Positions 33,495-42,716 of a stretch of DNA of 64,000 nt are shown here, in pieces. How positions within the stretch are numbered: the stretch's first letter is position 1; each line of letters starts with the position of its first letter. Source of the stretch: Saccharothrix espanaensis DSM 44229 (GTDB taxonomy: Bacteria > Actinomycetota > Actinomycetes > Mycobacteriales > Pseudonocardiaceae); NCBI RefSeq assembly GCF_000328705.1, contig NC_019673.1:930001-994000 (forward strand), in the 5' to 3' direction. A program made the position numbers and the translations under genes. The notes under the pieces were generated by a model. It ran no database searches, was not told where the DNA came from, and was given only the letters and a program-made list of their open reading frames with translations.

Positions 33495-36400
33495 TTACGG
33501 GTCGATGCGGTCGAGGGCTGCGCCGTCCCACGTGGTCTGGGTGCACGCGACGCCGCGGCCGTTCTTGGGCCGCAGCACGTCGTAGATGTGCATCCGGGGG
33601 ATCTTGTCCGACACGCCCCAGCCGCTCGGCCAGGTGATCACCCAGTCCATGTCGAGGTCCACCAGCAGGCCGAGCATCCGGGCGATGGTCGGGTCGTCGA
33701 GCCGCTCGAACGCCTCGTCCAGCAGCACCAGCCGCAACGGCGAGAACTCGCCGCTGACCGCGTCGTAGAACGACGCCGCCGCCGCGAACAGCGTCACGTA
33801 CGAGATGAGCCGCGTCTCGCCGGACGAGAGCTGCCGCAGCCGTCGCTCCCGGGGGTTGCCGTCCGGGCCGGTGTCGGCGACGGTCACGGTGAACTGGTGC
33901 CACGTCCGGTAGTCCAGCGCACGGGACAGGATCTCCGCGTAGCTGCCGGAGTGCGAGTCGCGTTCGGCCTCGATGCGCTCGGTGAACACGCGGCGCAGCA
34001 ACGCGTCCTGCTCCGGGTCGCGGTCCGCGTACGGCAGGCGCACCAGCGCCAGCGCGTCGCGCGTCTCCTCCTCCAGCGCCGCCGACGGCTTCCACGCCAG
34101 CTTCACGTGCACGCCCTGGCTGGACCGCGCCCGCCCGAGCACCTCGTTCATCCGCTTGCACAGGTCCTCGGCGACGGCGATCTGGCCGCGCAGCCACTCG
34201 GCGAGGTCGCGGATCAGGTAGTCGGCGAAGATGTTCTGGTAGCGCTCGTCGAGGAACCCCCGCTGCTCGGCCAGCTTCGTGGTCACCTGGCGGGTGGCGA
34301 CGGCGACCGGGCGCGCGCCGTCCTCGCCGGTCACGGTCACGGTCAGCAGGCCCTCGTGCTGCTCGGCGGCGATGTCGTGGCTGCCCGCGAGGGACGTCTG
34401 CAACGCCTGGAGCTTGGTGATCACGGTCGCCTCGCCCGCGCCGCGCCGGTCGGCCGCGGCCAGGGCGGCGCGCACCGACTCGACGTCCTCCGGCACGTCC
34501 GGCAGGGCCGCGACCAGCACACCGGGTGCCTGGACGGTGGCCTTGAACTGCTCGACCGCCCGCGTCCGCGCGTCCTGCGCCGAAGCCAACTGCTCGCCGG
34601 CGGCGTCGAGCTGGGCGGACAGCTTCGCGGCCTGCTCCCGGGCCGTGGCGACGCGTTCCCGGACGCCCTTGAGCTCGTCGCGCATCTCGCGCCGGGACCG
34701 TTCGGCGGCGGAGAGCTGGTCGGCGATCTCCCGCGCCTCGCCGCCGATCGCGTCGGTCAGCTCGGCCAACGTGCCCGCCTGGGTCGCGTAGTCCACGCAC
34801 CGGGCCTCGGCGTCGGCCTCGGCGGCGACCCGGTCGGCCACGGCCGCGTGGTAGCGGTGGGCGGCGTCGGTGAGGTCGGTGACGGTCGACTGGCACTGGC
34901 GGCGCAGCACGTCGCCGAGCCGGTCGGCGGTGCGCTGGGCCTCGGCGGCGGCGCTCTGCGCCTGGCGCAGGCCCTCGGTGGTGGCGGGCAGGCCCGCGTC
35001 CCCGGCCTGCCGCACGACCTCGCCCTGCGCCGCTTCGCCGCGGGACTGGGCGGTGTCGAGTTCGGCGCGCAGCTCTTCGGCGCGTTTCGCGGCCCGGTCG
35101 GCGGATTCCTGCGCGGCTTGCAGCCGGCCGTGCTTGGCGACGAGCTCGCGGTCGGCGGGGAACCGGTCGAGGTGATTTTCCCACTGGTCGACCAGGCCGT
35201 GCGCGGCGGCCAGCTCGGTCTCGGCCTCGCCGAGTTCGGTGCGCAGGGCGGCGAGTTCGTCCTCCAGCTCGGCGATCCGCCGGCGACGGGCCGCCTCCCG
35301 CGCGCCCGCGCCGATGAACTCGGCCGCGTCCTTGCGCCACGCGCCGGTCAGCACGCCCGCACGCCATCCGCCGTCCGGCGTCACGGCGAACGTGCCTGGT
35401 TCGAGGGTGGATGAGGCTGGTGCTGTGGAGGGCGTGCGTTCGGCGAGGGACACCGATGCCAAAAGTGCGGCGACGACGTCGGTGGGGACCGGTGAGCCCG
35501 GGTCGACCGCGGGCGTCAGCACGGAGGCGAGGGACGGTCCGGTGACCGGCTCGGCGGCGACCGCGAGCACGTCGGAGGAGGAAGAGGAAGGAGAGGGAGT
35601 AGTCGTGCCGGATGCGGTGACCCACGCGTCGAGCAGGCCGGACGCCTCCAGGGCCGCTTCCAGACCGGCCCGGCGGGTGTCGTCCACGTCGGGTTGGAAG
35701 TCGACCAGGCGGTAGAACGGCGAGCCGGCCGCCGGTTCGCGGCCGGCGAGGGCGTAGCGGCCCCGTTCGGGCACGCGGGCCGTTCCGGAGCGCAACGCCG
35801 CGAGTTCCGCGTCCAGCGCGTCGATCGCCCCGCGCAGGTCGCCTCGCCGCACGGTCACGCCGTGCGCGGCCTCGCGGGCGACGGCGACCAGCGGGCCGAC
35901 CCACTCGCGGGCGGCGGAGGTCAGCTTCCGCGCGGCCACCGGGTCGACCGACGCGGGCAGTTCCAGCGCGTTCTCCGGCCGGCCCGGCCCGGACTCCTGC
36001 CAGGACCGCACGTCGTCCAGCCAGGTCAGCGCGACCTCGGCGAGTTCCTGGGCCTCCTGGTTGCGCAGCGCGGAGGACTCGGTCGCCGCCTGCTGGGCGT
36101 CCCGCGCGGTCTGCCGCAGCGCGTCCACCTTGCGCTGCGCGGTCTCCAGCTCCTCGGCCTGCCGGTGCAGCGCCAACGCCAGCGCGCCGCGTTGCCGGGC
36201 CAGCGAGGCGATCTCGGTGGTGCGCGCGGCGGCCGGTTCCAGGTCGAGGTCGGACAGCGCGGGCGGCACCCGGCGGTCGATGGGCAGCGGTTCGGCTTCC
36301 GGGTCGGGCTTGGCGCGCACGGACTCGGTGCGCACCACCGCGTCGACCACGGCCACCCGCGGCACGTCCGGCGCGAGCGCCTCGGCCAACCCGGCCACCC

Positions 36401-37562
36401 GCAGGTGGTGGCGCAGCGGCTCGACCAGTTCCTCCGCCGTGCCCAGGTCGTCGGCGAGCCGGCGCAGCAGCCGCAGCACGCCGTCGACCGAGCCGTCCTC
36501 CTGCGAGCGCTGCTTGTTCGCCATGTCCAGCGCGGCGATCGCCGACGAGCGCTTCTCCGCGACCAGCTTCTCGCGGGTCTGGAGGTCTTGCAGGTCGCGG
36601 AACGCGGGCAGTTCCTTCAACGCGCCGATGGTCTCCTCGGCCTGCTGCTCACCGGCTTCCAACGAGGTCAGCGAGTGCTCGGCGGAGGCGCGCTCGGCCG
36701 CCGTCCCGGACAGCGCCGCGGCCAGCTTCGCCGACGAGCGCTCCAGCTTGCGCACCGCGTCCTCGGCCGCGCCGAGCCGGTCCGCCGACGAGCGCAGCCC
36801 ACCGAACGCGTAGTCCCCGTAGGTCTTGAGGAACGTGCCGAGCGCCGCGTCCGCCGACGACAGCCGGACGATGTTCTCCCGGATCGACTCCAGGTCGTCG
36901 AACGAGGTCGCGAGCTGCTCGACCATCGCCTGGTCCAACGGCGGCAGCGCGTCGGACAGGATCTGTTCCAGTTGCCCTTCCAGCACCTTCAGCCCGACGT
37001 CCGGGTTGCGCAGGGTGCGCTGGAGGTGCAGGAGGTCGCCGTAGCGCGCGCCCGGCACGCCGTACACGGTCTCGGCGATCTTCGCCCGGAACGCGGCTTC
37101 CTCCAGCACGCAGTCCGCGCCGATCAGGTCGCGCAGCTGGGCCGGGCCGAGCGGGGTGCGCTCCGCGCCGATGAGCTGGAGGCCGTGCCCCACGCGCGCG
37201 GACGTGACGAACCGCCACGAGTCGGTGATCGCCTGGGACGTCTTGGACGCCTTCACGCCCAGCCCGCACGTCAGGTGCTCGTCACCGCGCACCAGCTCCA
37301 CCCACGCGTACCCGATGCGGTTGGGGCCGCCGTCGTAGTCGTCCAGCATCAGCCGGCGCAGGCTGACCGTGTCGAAACCCTTCGACCCGACCTGGCGCAG
37401 GTCGCCGTCCAAGCACAGCGGCAGCAGCAGTTCCAGCGTGCGCGACTTGCCGGACCCATTGGTGCCCTGGAAGATCGCGCGGCCACCGGAGAAGTCGAAC
37501 GTCTGCTCGGTGTACTGCCAGATGTTGACGATGCCGCCGCGGTGCAGCCGCCACCTGTTCAC
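33495..37562 (-). CDS. jetC: Wadjet type II JetC: SMC-like ATPase (TIGR02680 family)
   Basis: A 1355-residue SMC/MukB-like ATPase. Walker A GTNGSGKS is at residues 33-40, the ABC signature LSSGE near 1245, and Walker B LVLLDEAFERLD near 1278-1289. Long coiled-coil arms rich in Ala, Glu, Arg and Gln flank a central hinge-like region with a Ser-rich loop (SSSSSD) around residue 660. In Wadjet systems JetC with JetA and JetB extrudes DNA loops and recognises small circular DNA, which JetD then cuts. Start GTG 37562 overlaps the jetB stop by four bases. The gene is the last of the operon: only 85 bases follow before the convergent ROK gene, and no jetD is present. Confidence 0.92.
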   Translation of the reverse strand: MNRWRLHRGGIVNIWQYTEQTFDFSGGRAIFQGTNGSGKSRTLELLLPLCLDGDLRQVGSKGFDTVSLRRLMLDDYDGGPNRIGYAWVELVRGDEHLTCGLGVKASKTSQAITDSWRFVTSARVGHGLQLIGAERTPLGPAQLRDLIGADCVLEEAAFRAKIAETVYGVPGARYGDLLHLQRTLRNPDVGLKVLEGQLEQILSDALPPLDQAMVEQLATSFDDLESIRENIVRLSSADAALGTFLKTYGDYAFGGLRSSADRLGAAEDAVRKLERSSAKLAAALSGTAAERASAEHSLTSLEAGEQQAEETIGALKELPAFRDLQDLQTREKLVAEKRSSAIAALDMANKQRSQEDGSVDGVLRLLRRLADDLGTAEELVEPLRHHLRVAGLAEALAPDVPRVAVVDAVVRTESVRAKPDPEAEPLPIDRRVPPALSDLDLEPAAARTTEIASLARQRGALALALHRQAEELETAQRKVDALRQTARDAQQAATESSALRNQEAQELAEVALTWLDDVRSWQESGPGRPENALELPASVDPVAARKLTSAAREWVGPLVAVAREAAHGVTVRRGDLRGAIDALDAELAALRSGTARVPERGRYALAGREPAAGSPFYRLVDFQPDVDDTRRAGLEAALEASGLLDAWVTASGTTTPSPSSSSSDVLAVAAEPVTGPSLASVLTPAVDPGSPVPTDVVAALLASVSLAERTPSTAPASSTLEPGTFAVTPDGGWRAGVLTGAWRKDAAEFIGAGAREAARRRRIAELEDELAALRTELGEAETELAAAHGLVDQWENHLDRFPADRELVAKHGRLQAAQESADRAAKRAEELRAELDTAQSRGEAAQGEVVRQAGDAGLPATTEGLRQAQSAAAEAQRTADRLGDVLRRQCQSTVTDLTDAAHRYHAAVADRVAAEADAEARCVDYATQAGTLAELTDAIGGEAREIADQLSAAERSRREMRDELKGVRERVATAREQAAKLSAQLDAAGEQLASAQDARTRAVEQFKATVQAPGVLVAALPDVPEDVESVRAALAAADRRGAGEATVITKLQALQTSLAGSHDIAAEQHEGLLTVTVTGEDGARPVAVATRQVTTKLAEQRGFLDERYQNIFADYLIRDLAEWLRGQIAVAEDLCKRMNEVLGRARSSQGVHVKLAWKPSAALEEETRDALALVRLPYADRDPEQDALLRRVFTERIEAERDSHSGSYAEILSRALDYRTWHQFTVTVADTGPDGNPRERRLRQLSSGETRLISYVTLFAAAASFYDAVSGEFSPLRLVLLDEAFERLDDPTIARMLGLLVDLDMDWVITWPSGWGVSDKIPRMHIYDVLRPKNGRGVACTQTTWDGAALDRIDP

Positions 37563-38797
37563 ACGTTCTCCTCGTCCTGCGGGACACCCGCGCCCGGTCG
37601 GCCGTGGCGTGCGGGAACAGCGTCGCGCGCCCCGTCCTCCGGGGTATCGAAAAGCGACCAGCCCGGCACCTCAGGGGTGACCGGCGGTTGCTCCACTTCA
37701 CGTTCCGGGTCGCCGTCCGGCTCCGGTATCCAGCGGTGCGCGGCGGCGTTGAGCTGCCAGCCGCCGTCGGTGGGCACGGCCAAGCCCATGCGCCGCAACA
37801 GTTCCAGCACTTCGTCGGCCAAACGTTCCCGGTCGTCGGTGAACTGCTTGGACCACGCCGCCGGGTAGTCCTCGACCAGCCGTCCGCACAGCTCGACCAG
37901 TGCGGCGCGGTCCACGGGGTGCCTGCCCGAGACGGGTTCGCCGGACAGCAGTTCGGGCAGGGCCAACAGCGCGATCCGCGCCACGGTGGACGTGCCGGGG
38001 AAGTACAGGTCGGTCAGGTAGTCCTCGGGGTCGGCCGTCAGCACGCCCTCCGCGCGGGACTCGGTGCGCAGCCCGAACGACGTCTCCAGCGAAGCCGACT
38101 CCCGGCGCTGGTTGCGCCGCAGCCACTCGGACTGCTCGGCGGGCAGGTCGGCGTGCAGCACCACGGGGTTCTCCACGAGCTTGCGCCGCACCGCGTGCTC
38201 CACACCGCGCGGGCCGGGCCGGTTCGCCAGCTCCACCAGCCGTCGCGGCGACGTCGCCTCGGCCACCGGGCCGGTCAGCAACTGCCCGAGCAGGTCGGTG
38301 TCCACGGTGATCAGCGCCTCGGTCTGCATGTCGACGGTGCCCTCGGTCTCGTGCAGCACCCCCAACGACACCAGGTGCCGCAGGGCCGCGGTCAACGCGC
38401 GCCGGTCGACCACGTCGTCCACGACCTCGATGCCCGCCTCCGCGGCGGCCGCGCGGATGTCGGAGACCAGCCGGGACAGCAGGGTCTGCCGCCCGATCCC
38501 GGTCAGCACGGCCATGGTCAGCGCCACGTACGCGTACCCGCGCGGCGACATGCCCAGCACGCCCCGCGAGTCGTCCGCGCCGGGACCGGCCTTGTAGAGG
38601 CGGGCGTAGCGGCGTTCCACCACCAGGCGGTAGCCGAGTTGGCGGGCGAACAGGTCCTGGAGCGCGAACCGGTGCCGGTACACCAGGGTCAGCAGCTCGC
38701 CGTCCGGCCCGTCGGCGCGCAGCAGCGGCCGGCGCAGCAGGGTGCGGGCGCAGCGCACGACGTTCGCGGCGTCGATGTCGGAGAGGTCGTCGAACAT
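37559..38797 (-). CDS. jetB: Wadjet type II JetB: DUF2398 (TIGR02678) family
   Basis: This 412-residue protein corresponds to DUF2398/TIGR02678, the MukE-like (KITE) subunit of type II Wadjet complexes. It starts at ATG 38797, sharing one base with the jetA stop (TGATG), and is built of winged-helix modules: RCARTLLRRPLLRADGPDG at the N-terminus, the RLYK segment near residue 67, and a central HLVSLGVLHETEG wing. The C-terminal ~70 residues are acidic and Pro-rich. Together with JetA it would bridge the JetC heads. Longer in-frame starts reach into jetA and are not needed. The family assignment is from overall pattern and operon order. Confidence 0.88.
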   Translation of the reverse strand: MFDDLSDIDAANVVRCARTLLRRPLLRADGPDGELLTLVYRHRFALQDLFARQLGYRLVVERRYARLYKAGPGADDSRGVLGMSPRGYAYVALTMAVLTGIGRQTLLSRLVSDIRAAAAEAGIEVVDDVVDRRALTAALRHLVSLGVLHETEGTVDMQTEALITVDTDLLGQLLTGPVAEATSPRRLVELANRPGPRGVEHAVRRKLVENPVVLHADLPAEQSEWLRRNQRRESASLETSFGLRTESRAEGVLTADPEDYLTDLYFPGTSTVARIALLALPELLSGEPVSGRHPVDRAALVELCGRLVEDYPAAWSKQFTDDRERLADEVLELLRRMGLAVPTDGGWQLNAAAHRWIPEPDGDPEREVEQPPVTPEVPGWSLFDTPEDGARDAVPARHGRPGAGVPQDEENV

Positions 38798-40275
38798 CAG
38801 TCGAGCACCAGCGTCGAGTCGTGCAGCGTCAACGTGCCCGCGTGCGAGTGGATCTGCGTGGAATGGCCGGCTTCGTGCGCGACGGTGACGCGCAGGCCGC
38901 GCACCGGGTCGGTCGCCGAGCCCGCGTCGGCGGCGGTGTCGCGTTGCGCCATCGCGAGCGTCAACAGCTCGCACAGCACGCCCAACGCCTCGCCGGACAG
39001 CGTCGTGGTGGACAGGCACGGCGCGGCGGCGGCGAGTTCGGCGACCGACGCGGCCCGCCGCTCGTCGGCGTCCCGCGCTTCGGCCAGCAGCGACTGCTCG
39101 GTCATCGGGTCGTCGAGGATGCGTGACGTCCGGCCGCGCGCGCCCCGGTCGCTGCGGCTGCGGACGCTCACCGACACCTCGTGCACCGGGCCGTCACGCC
39201 ACGACGTGCGCTCGTTGTCGCTGTCGTGCTCCGGCGCGGGGGAGAGGTGGCGCGCCGAGTACAGCCCGAACGCCGCCGCGTACAGCTCGTGCGCCTGCGA
39301 CCGGGTGCCGCCGTCGAACCACGCCGCGAGCTTGAGCAGCTCGGCGCGCCGGCCGGGCAGCAGGCCGCCGCCGGACGTGGCCCGCTTCACACTGGCCAGC
39401 AACGACCCGATCGCGCGGGCCGTCGCGTCGCGCAACGCCGTCACCTGGCTGGGGCGGCCGGTCCGGTCCACGAACCAGTCGGTCAGCTCCTGCCAGTCCT
39501 CCGCCGACCGCCCGCGCGCCCGTTCGACCCGGTCGCCGAGGTCGGCGCGGCCCAGCAGGCGCAGCAGCTCGGTGCGGGCGGCGTTGAGCCCCGCCAGCGC
39601 GTCGGCTATCGCGGGGGTGTGCCGCAGCACGTCCTCCACGACCATCTGGATGTACTCGACCAGCAGGTTGCGGAACCCGGAGATCTCCTCGGGCGCGAGG
39701 TGGTGGCGGGTCACCACCTGGCCCAGGTAGGCGTAGAAGTCGCGGACCGTCGCGGCCAGCTCGGCGTGCTGGAGGAACAGCGTCGTCACCTGCTCGGCGA
39801 GCACCTCGCGCGGGCGCTTCGCCTCGCTGAGCAGCGCCTCGGACAGCGACCGGCCCAGCTGCCCGAGGCCGCGCTCCACGGCGGGCAGCAGCTCGCGCGA
39901 CACCTCGCGGGCACCCTCCGGGACGCGCAGCAGCTCGTCCACGTCCCGCTGCACCCGGACCGCCAGCTTCGAGACCTGGTAGCGGACGCTGCCGTGCTGG
40001 AACTCGGCGATGCTCGACGCCACCACCTCGCGCCGGCCCTGCACCAGGTTGCCCCACTCGACCAGCTGCCGCAGCCGGTTGATCACGTTCTCGATGCGCG
40101 ACTCGCCCGGTTCCACCCGGCCCTCGCGCTCCGCGCCGGCCAGCGCGCCCGCGACCTCGCCCGCCGACAGGTCGGCCAGCAGGGTCGACGTGAACAGCCG
40201 CATGATCGCCAGGTAGGTGCGCTGGTGATCGCGCGCGTCCAGGTACGCGTAGAGCTTCAGGCGGGCCGGTTCCAC
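38797..40275 (-). CDS. jetA: Wadjet type II JetA: DUF2397 (TIGR02677) family
   Basis: A 492-residue kleisin-like subunit of the DUF2397/TIGR02677 family, first gene of the operon. The N-terminal winged-helix part (LKLYAYLDARDHQRTYLAIM) and the conserved EFQHGSVRYQVS segment near residue 100 are followed by a long helical body. In Wadjet complexes JetA links the two JetC heads and binds JetB. GTG 40275 is chosen because VEPARLKLYAYL matches the expected beginning; another GTG (40284) lies nine bases upstream. The divergent cobD gene begins only 51 bases away, so operon and cobD share a short promoter region. Confidence 0.88.
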   Translation of the reverse strand: MEPARLKLYAYLDARDHQRTYLAIMRLFTSTLLADLSAGEVAGALAGAEREGRVEPGESRIENVINRLRQLVEWGNLVQGRREVVASSIAEFQHGSVRYQVSKLAVRVQRDVDELLRVPEGAREVSRELLPAVERGLGQLGRSLSEALLSEAKRPREVLAEQVTTLFLQHAELAATVRDFYAYLGQVVTRHHLAPEEISGFRNLLVEYIQMVVEDVLRHTPAIADALAGLNAARTELLRLLGRADLGDRVERARGRSAEDWQELTDWFVDRTGRPSQVTALRDATARAIGSLLASVKRATSGGGLLPGRRAELLKLAAWFDGGTRSQAHELYAAAFGLYSARHLSPAPEHDSDNERTSWRDGPVHEVSVSVRSRSDRGARGRTSRILDDPMTEQSLLAEARDADERRAASVAELAAAAPCLSTTTLSGEALGVLCELLTLAMAQRDTAADAGSATDPVRGLRVTVAHEAGHSTQIHSHAGTLTLHDSTLVLD

Positions 40276-40325
40276 GGGAGGCACCCTAGTGCGGGCTACC
40301 GACAGTCGCGGGATACCGTGCCTGT

Positions 40326-41288
40326 GTGAGCGTGGGACGCGCGGTCGGGTTGTTGCTGGGCGTGGCCGCCGACGCGGTGTTCGGTGACCCGAGGAAGTAT
40401 CACCCGGTAGCGGGATTCGGGCGGGTTGCCGCGGCGGTGGAGCGCAAGGTCTACCGCGACCACCGGGCGGCGGGCGCCGTGCACACCGCGACCCTGGTCG
40501 GCGGGACCGTGCTGGCCGGGATGGCGGTGGAGCACGTCGGGCGCAAGCACCCGGTGTTCCAGGCGCTGACCACGGCCGCCGCGACGTGGGTCGTGCTCGG
40601 CGGGTCGTCGCTGGCCGACGAGGGCACCGCGATGGGCCGTGAACTCGACGGCGGGGACCTGGGCGCCGCGCGGCTGCGGCTGCCGAACCTGTGCGGCCGC
40701 GAACCGGCCCGGCTGGACACCATGGGCCTGGCCAAGGCGACCGTCGAGTCGGTGGCGGAGAACACCTCGGACGCGGTCGTCGCGCCGCTGTTCTGGGGCG
40801 CGGTCGCCGGCGTGCCGGGCCTGCTGGGCTACCGCGCGGCGAACACCCTGGACGCGATGGTCGGCCACCGCAACGCCCGCTACCAGCGGTTCGGCTGGGC
40901 TGCGGCCCGGCTCGACGACCTCGCCAACCTGGTGCCGGCCCGGCTCGCGGCACTGCTCACGGCGGCCGGCGCGCCGGTCGTGGGCGGCTCGTCCGGCGAG
41001 GCGTGGAAGACCTGGCGGCGCGACGCGGCGGCCCACCCCAGCCCGAACGCGGGACAGGTGGAGGCGGCGTTCGCGGGCGCGCTGGAGATCCGGCTGGGCG
41101 GGCGGACGGTGTACTCGCACGGCGCGGAGGACCGGCCGGTGCTCGGCCACGGCCGCCAGCCCGACGCGGGGCACGTGACCCGCGCGGTGGAGCTGTCCCG
41201 GGTGGTCGGCGCGTCGGCCGCGGTGATCACCTCGGTGTTGGCGCTGCTTCATCCTCGGCGAGCATCTCGGCGACCGACTTCCGCTTGA
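40326..41288 (+). CDS. cobD: Adenosylcobinamide-phosphate synthase CobD/CbiB
   Basis: This 320-residue integral membrane enzyme has the N-terminal signature DAVFGDPRKYHPVAGFGR, the central ENTSDAVVAPLFWG and the loop GYRAANTLDAMVGHRN that define CobD/CbiB. It joins (R)-1-aminopropan-2-ol (phosphate) to adenosylcobyric acid, giving adenosylcobinamide (phosphate). Several membrane spans are present. A CobC-like threonine-phosphate decarboxylase homologue and a histidine-phosphatase domain lie 6-10 kb downstream in the same conserved block. The 3' end overlaps the convergent SURF1 gene by 62 bases. Start GTG 40326. No cobalamin riboswitch was found in the short upstream gap. Confidence 0.95.
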   Translation: MSVGRAVGLLLGVAADAVFGDPRKYHPVAGFGRVAAAVERKVYRDHRAAGAVHTATLVGGTVLAGMAVEHVGRKHPVFQALTTAAATWVVLGGSSLADEGTAMGRELDGGDLGAARLRLPNLCGREPARLDTMGLAKATVESVAENTSDAVVAPLFWGAVAGVPGLLGYRAANTLDAMVGHRNARYQRFGWAAARLDDLANLVPARLAALLTAAGAPVVGGSSGEAWKTWRRDAAAHPSPNAGQVEAAFAGALEIRLGGRTVYSHGAEDRPVLGHGRQPDAGHVTRAVELSRVVGASAAVITSVLALLHPRRASRRPTSA

Positions 41289-42036
41289 CCTTCGGCCCGT
41301 CGGTCCGCTCTTCGGCCAGCGCGCCGCCGGGGCGGGCCTCGCGGACGGTGAAGTACAGCCAGCCGGCCAGCGCCATCGCGCCGAACGCGATCCACTGCAA
41401 CGCGTAGGAGAAGAACGGGCCGGCGTCCAGCTTCGGCAGCGGCAGCGCCTCCTCGACGCCCGGCTGACCCTCGGTGAGCTGGAAGTAGCCGGGCCGGATG
41501 TCCAGTCCCGAAGCCCGGCCCACCACCGCCGAGTTGATCGCGTACACCTCGCGGTGGCCGTCGCGCTCGATCGCGTCGCGGTTGTCGTTCTCGCCGGTGC
41601 GCACCCACGCGACCAGCGTGACCGTGCCGTCCGGGAGGGGCTTGAGGGTCGGCACCTTCAGGCCGTTCACCGGGCGCACGTAACCCCGGTCGACCAGCAC
41701 GGTCTGGCCGCTCTCCAGCGCGAACGGGGTCAGCACCTCGGAGGCGGCCTCGCCCTGGACGGTGCGCAGCCGTGCGACGGCCTGGCCCTCGGGCAGGTAG
41801 CGGCCCGTCATCGTGACCCGACGCCACTCGTTGTCGGCGTTGGGGCGGTCGAGGATCTGGGTGACCGGGACCGGGCCGGTGCGCACGGAGGTCGTGACGG
41901 CGTCGTTCTGCGCGTCGCGTTCGGAGTCGCGGGTGAACTGCCACGGGGCGAGCAGCGCGAAGCACGCGCCCGCGAACACCCAGACCGCCAGCGTCAACGC
42001 CAGCCAACCCGGCCGCAACAGGAAGCTCAACCGCAC
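41227..42036 (-). CDS. SURF1 family protein (cytochrome oxidase assembly)
   Basis: The 269-residue protein has the SURF1 layout: an N-terminal membrane span (LALTLAVWVFAGACFALLAPWQF; LGxWQ-like motif present as APWQFTRD), a large external domain containing WRRVTMTGRYLP and VLVDRGYVRP, and a C-terminal span (YALQWIAFGAMALAGWLYF). SURF1 helps insert haem a into subunit I of aa3-type cytochrome c oxidase. In mycobacteria a SURF1 gene also stands beside cobD (Rv2235/Rv2236c as I recall). A basic/acidic tail of ~30 residues follows the second span. ATG 42036. Confidence 0.92.
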   Translation of the reverse strand: MRLSFLLRPGWLALTLAVWVFAGACFALLAPWQFTRDSERDAQNDAVTTSVRTGPVPVTQILDRPNADNEWRRVTMTGRYLPEGQAVARLRTVQGEAASEVLTPFALESGQTVLVDRGYVRPVNGLKVPTLKPLPDGTVTLVAWVRTGENDNRDAIERDGHREVYAINSAVVGRASGLDIRPGYFQLTEGQPGVEEALPLPKLDAGPFFSYALQWIAFGAMALAGWLYFTVREARPGGALAEERTDGPKVKRKSVAEMLAEDEAAPTPR

Positions 42037-42052
42037 CCCACCACGGTAAGCC

Positions 42053-42616
42053 CTAGGCCGTTGTGATCTGCACCCGGTCGAACCGGGCGGTGAAACCGGG
42101 ACCGGTCGGTGCCGCCGCCATCACCCCCACCAGGGCGCTGACCTCGGGCGGGAAATACGCCAGGCGCAGCATCGTGGTCGGCTCGGCGTCGTCCAGGCCG
42201 TAGCGGACGGTGACCGTGTCGCCTTCCCTGGTCGCCGAGATCGCGACCCTGGTCAGGTGCGCGACCGGGACCACCGACCAGTCCGAGAAGTCACGGGTGA
42301 CGACCGTGCTGACCTGGAACTCGTCGTCGACCAGCTCGACGCCGGCCTTGATCCAGTTCCGCTCGTCCACGCGCAGCGCGATGCCGACCTGGTCGTACTG
42401 GGCGGCGTAGTCGGCGGCGAAGGTGGTGGAGATGGTGAAGTCGCCGGTCAGCGGGATGCCGAGGACGTGACCGGTGTCGCGGACGAACCCGTAGTGGGTG
42501 GTGCGCCAGAAGTCGGTCGAGGGGTCGGTGGTGATGCACAGACCTGCGTCGGCGGACCAGGAGGCCGGTTCGTTGAGCCATTGCCAGTCGTCGCGGTCGA
42601 ACGCCTTGATCCCCAT
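42053..42616 (-). CDS. DUF1349 domain protein
   Basis: This 187-residue cytoplasmic protein belongs to the DUF1349/concanavalin-like beta-sandwich family. WQWLNEPASW near the start, DFWRTTHYGF, the strand GDFTISTTF, QVGIALRVDERNWIKAGVE in the middle, and the VGVMAAAPTGPGF end are characteristic. Family members resemble regulators of arabinofuranosidase and carbohydrate-related proteins, but no activity is established. It is 16 bases from the SURF1 gene on the same strand and could be cotranscribed. ATG 42616. Confidence 0.85.
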   Translation of the reverse strand: MGIKAFDRDDWQWLNEPASWSADAGLCITTDPSTDFWRTTHYGFVRDTGHVLGIPLTGDFTISTTFAADYAAQYDQVGIALRVDERNWIKAGVELVDDEFQVSTVVTRDFSDWSVVPVAHLTRVAISATREGDTVTVRYGLDDAEPTTMLRLAYFPPEVSALVGVMAAAPTGPGFTARFDRVQITTA

Positions 42617-42716
42617 CGGCTCATCATGGCAGCGGCGGGGCTGGTGGGCGTGCGGTGGCCGGGCGGGGGTGTGGGGCTGGCTTTGGTGGGGGGTGGTTGG
42701 GCTGGGTGGGCTTGCG

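Noticed and set aside
37644-37660. Possible third copy of the hairpin-repeat loop (ATCGAAAAGCG)
   Set aside because: It lies inside the jetB coding sequence, shares only about ten bases with the loop, and has neither the flanks nor a stem.
40276-40325. Possible cobalamin riboswitch before cobD
   Set aside because: The gap is only 50 bases, far too short, and lacks the B12-box.
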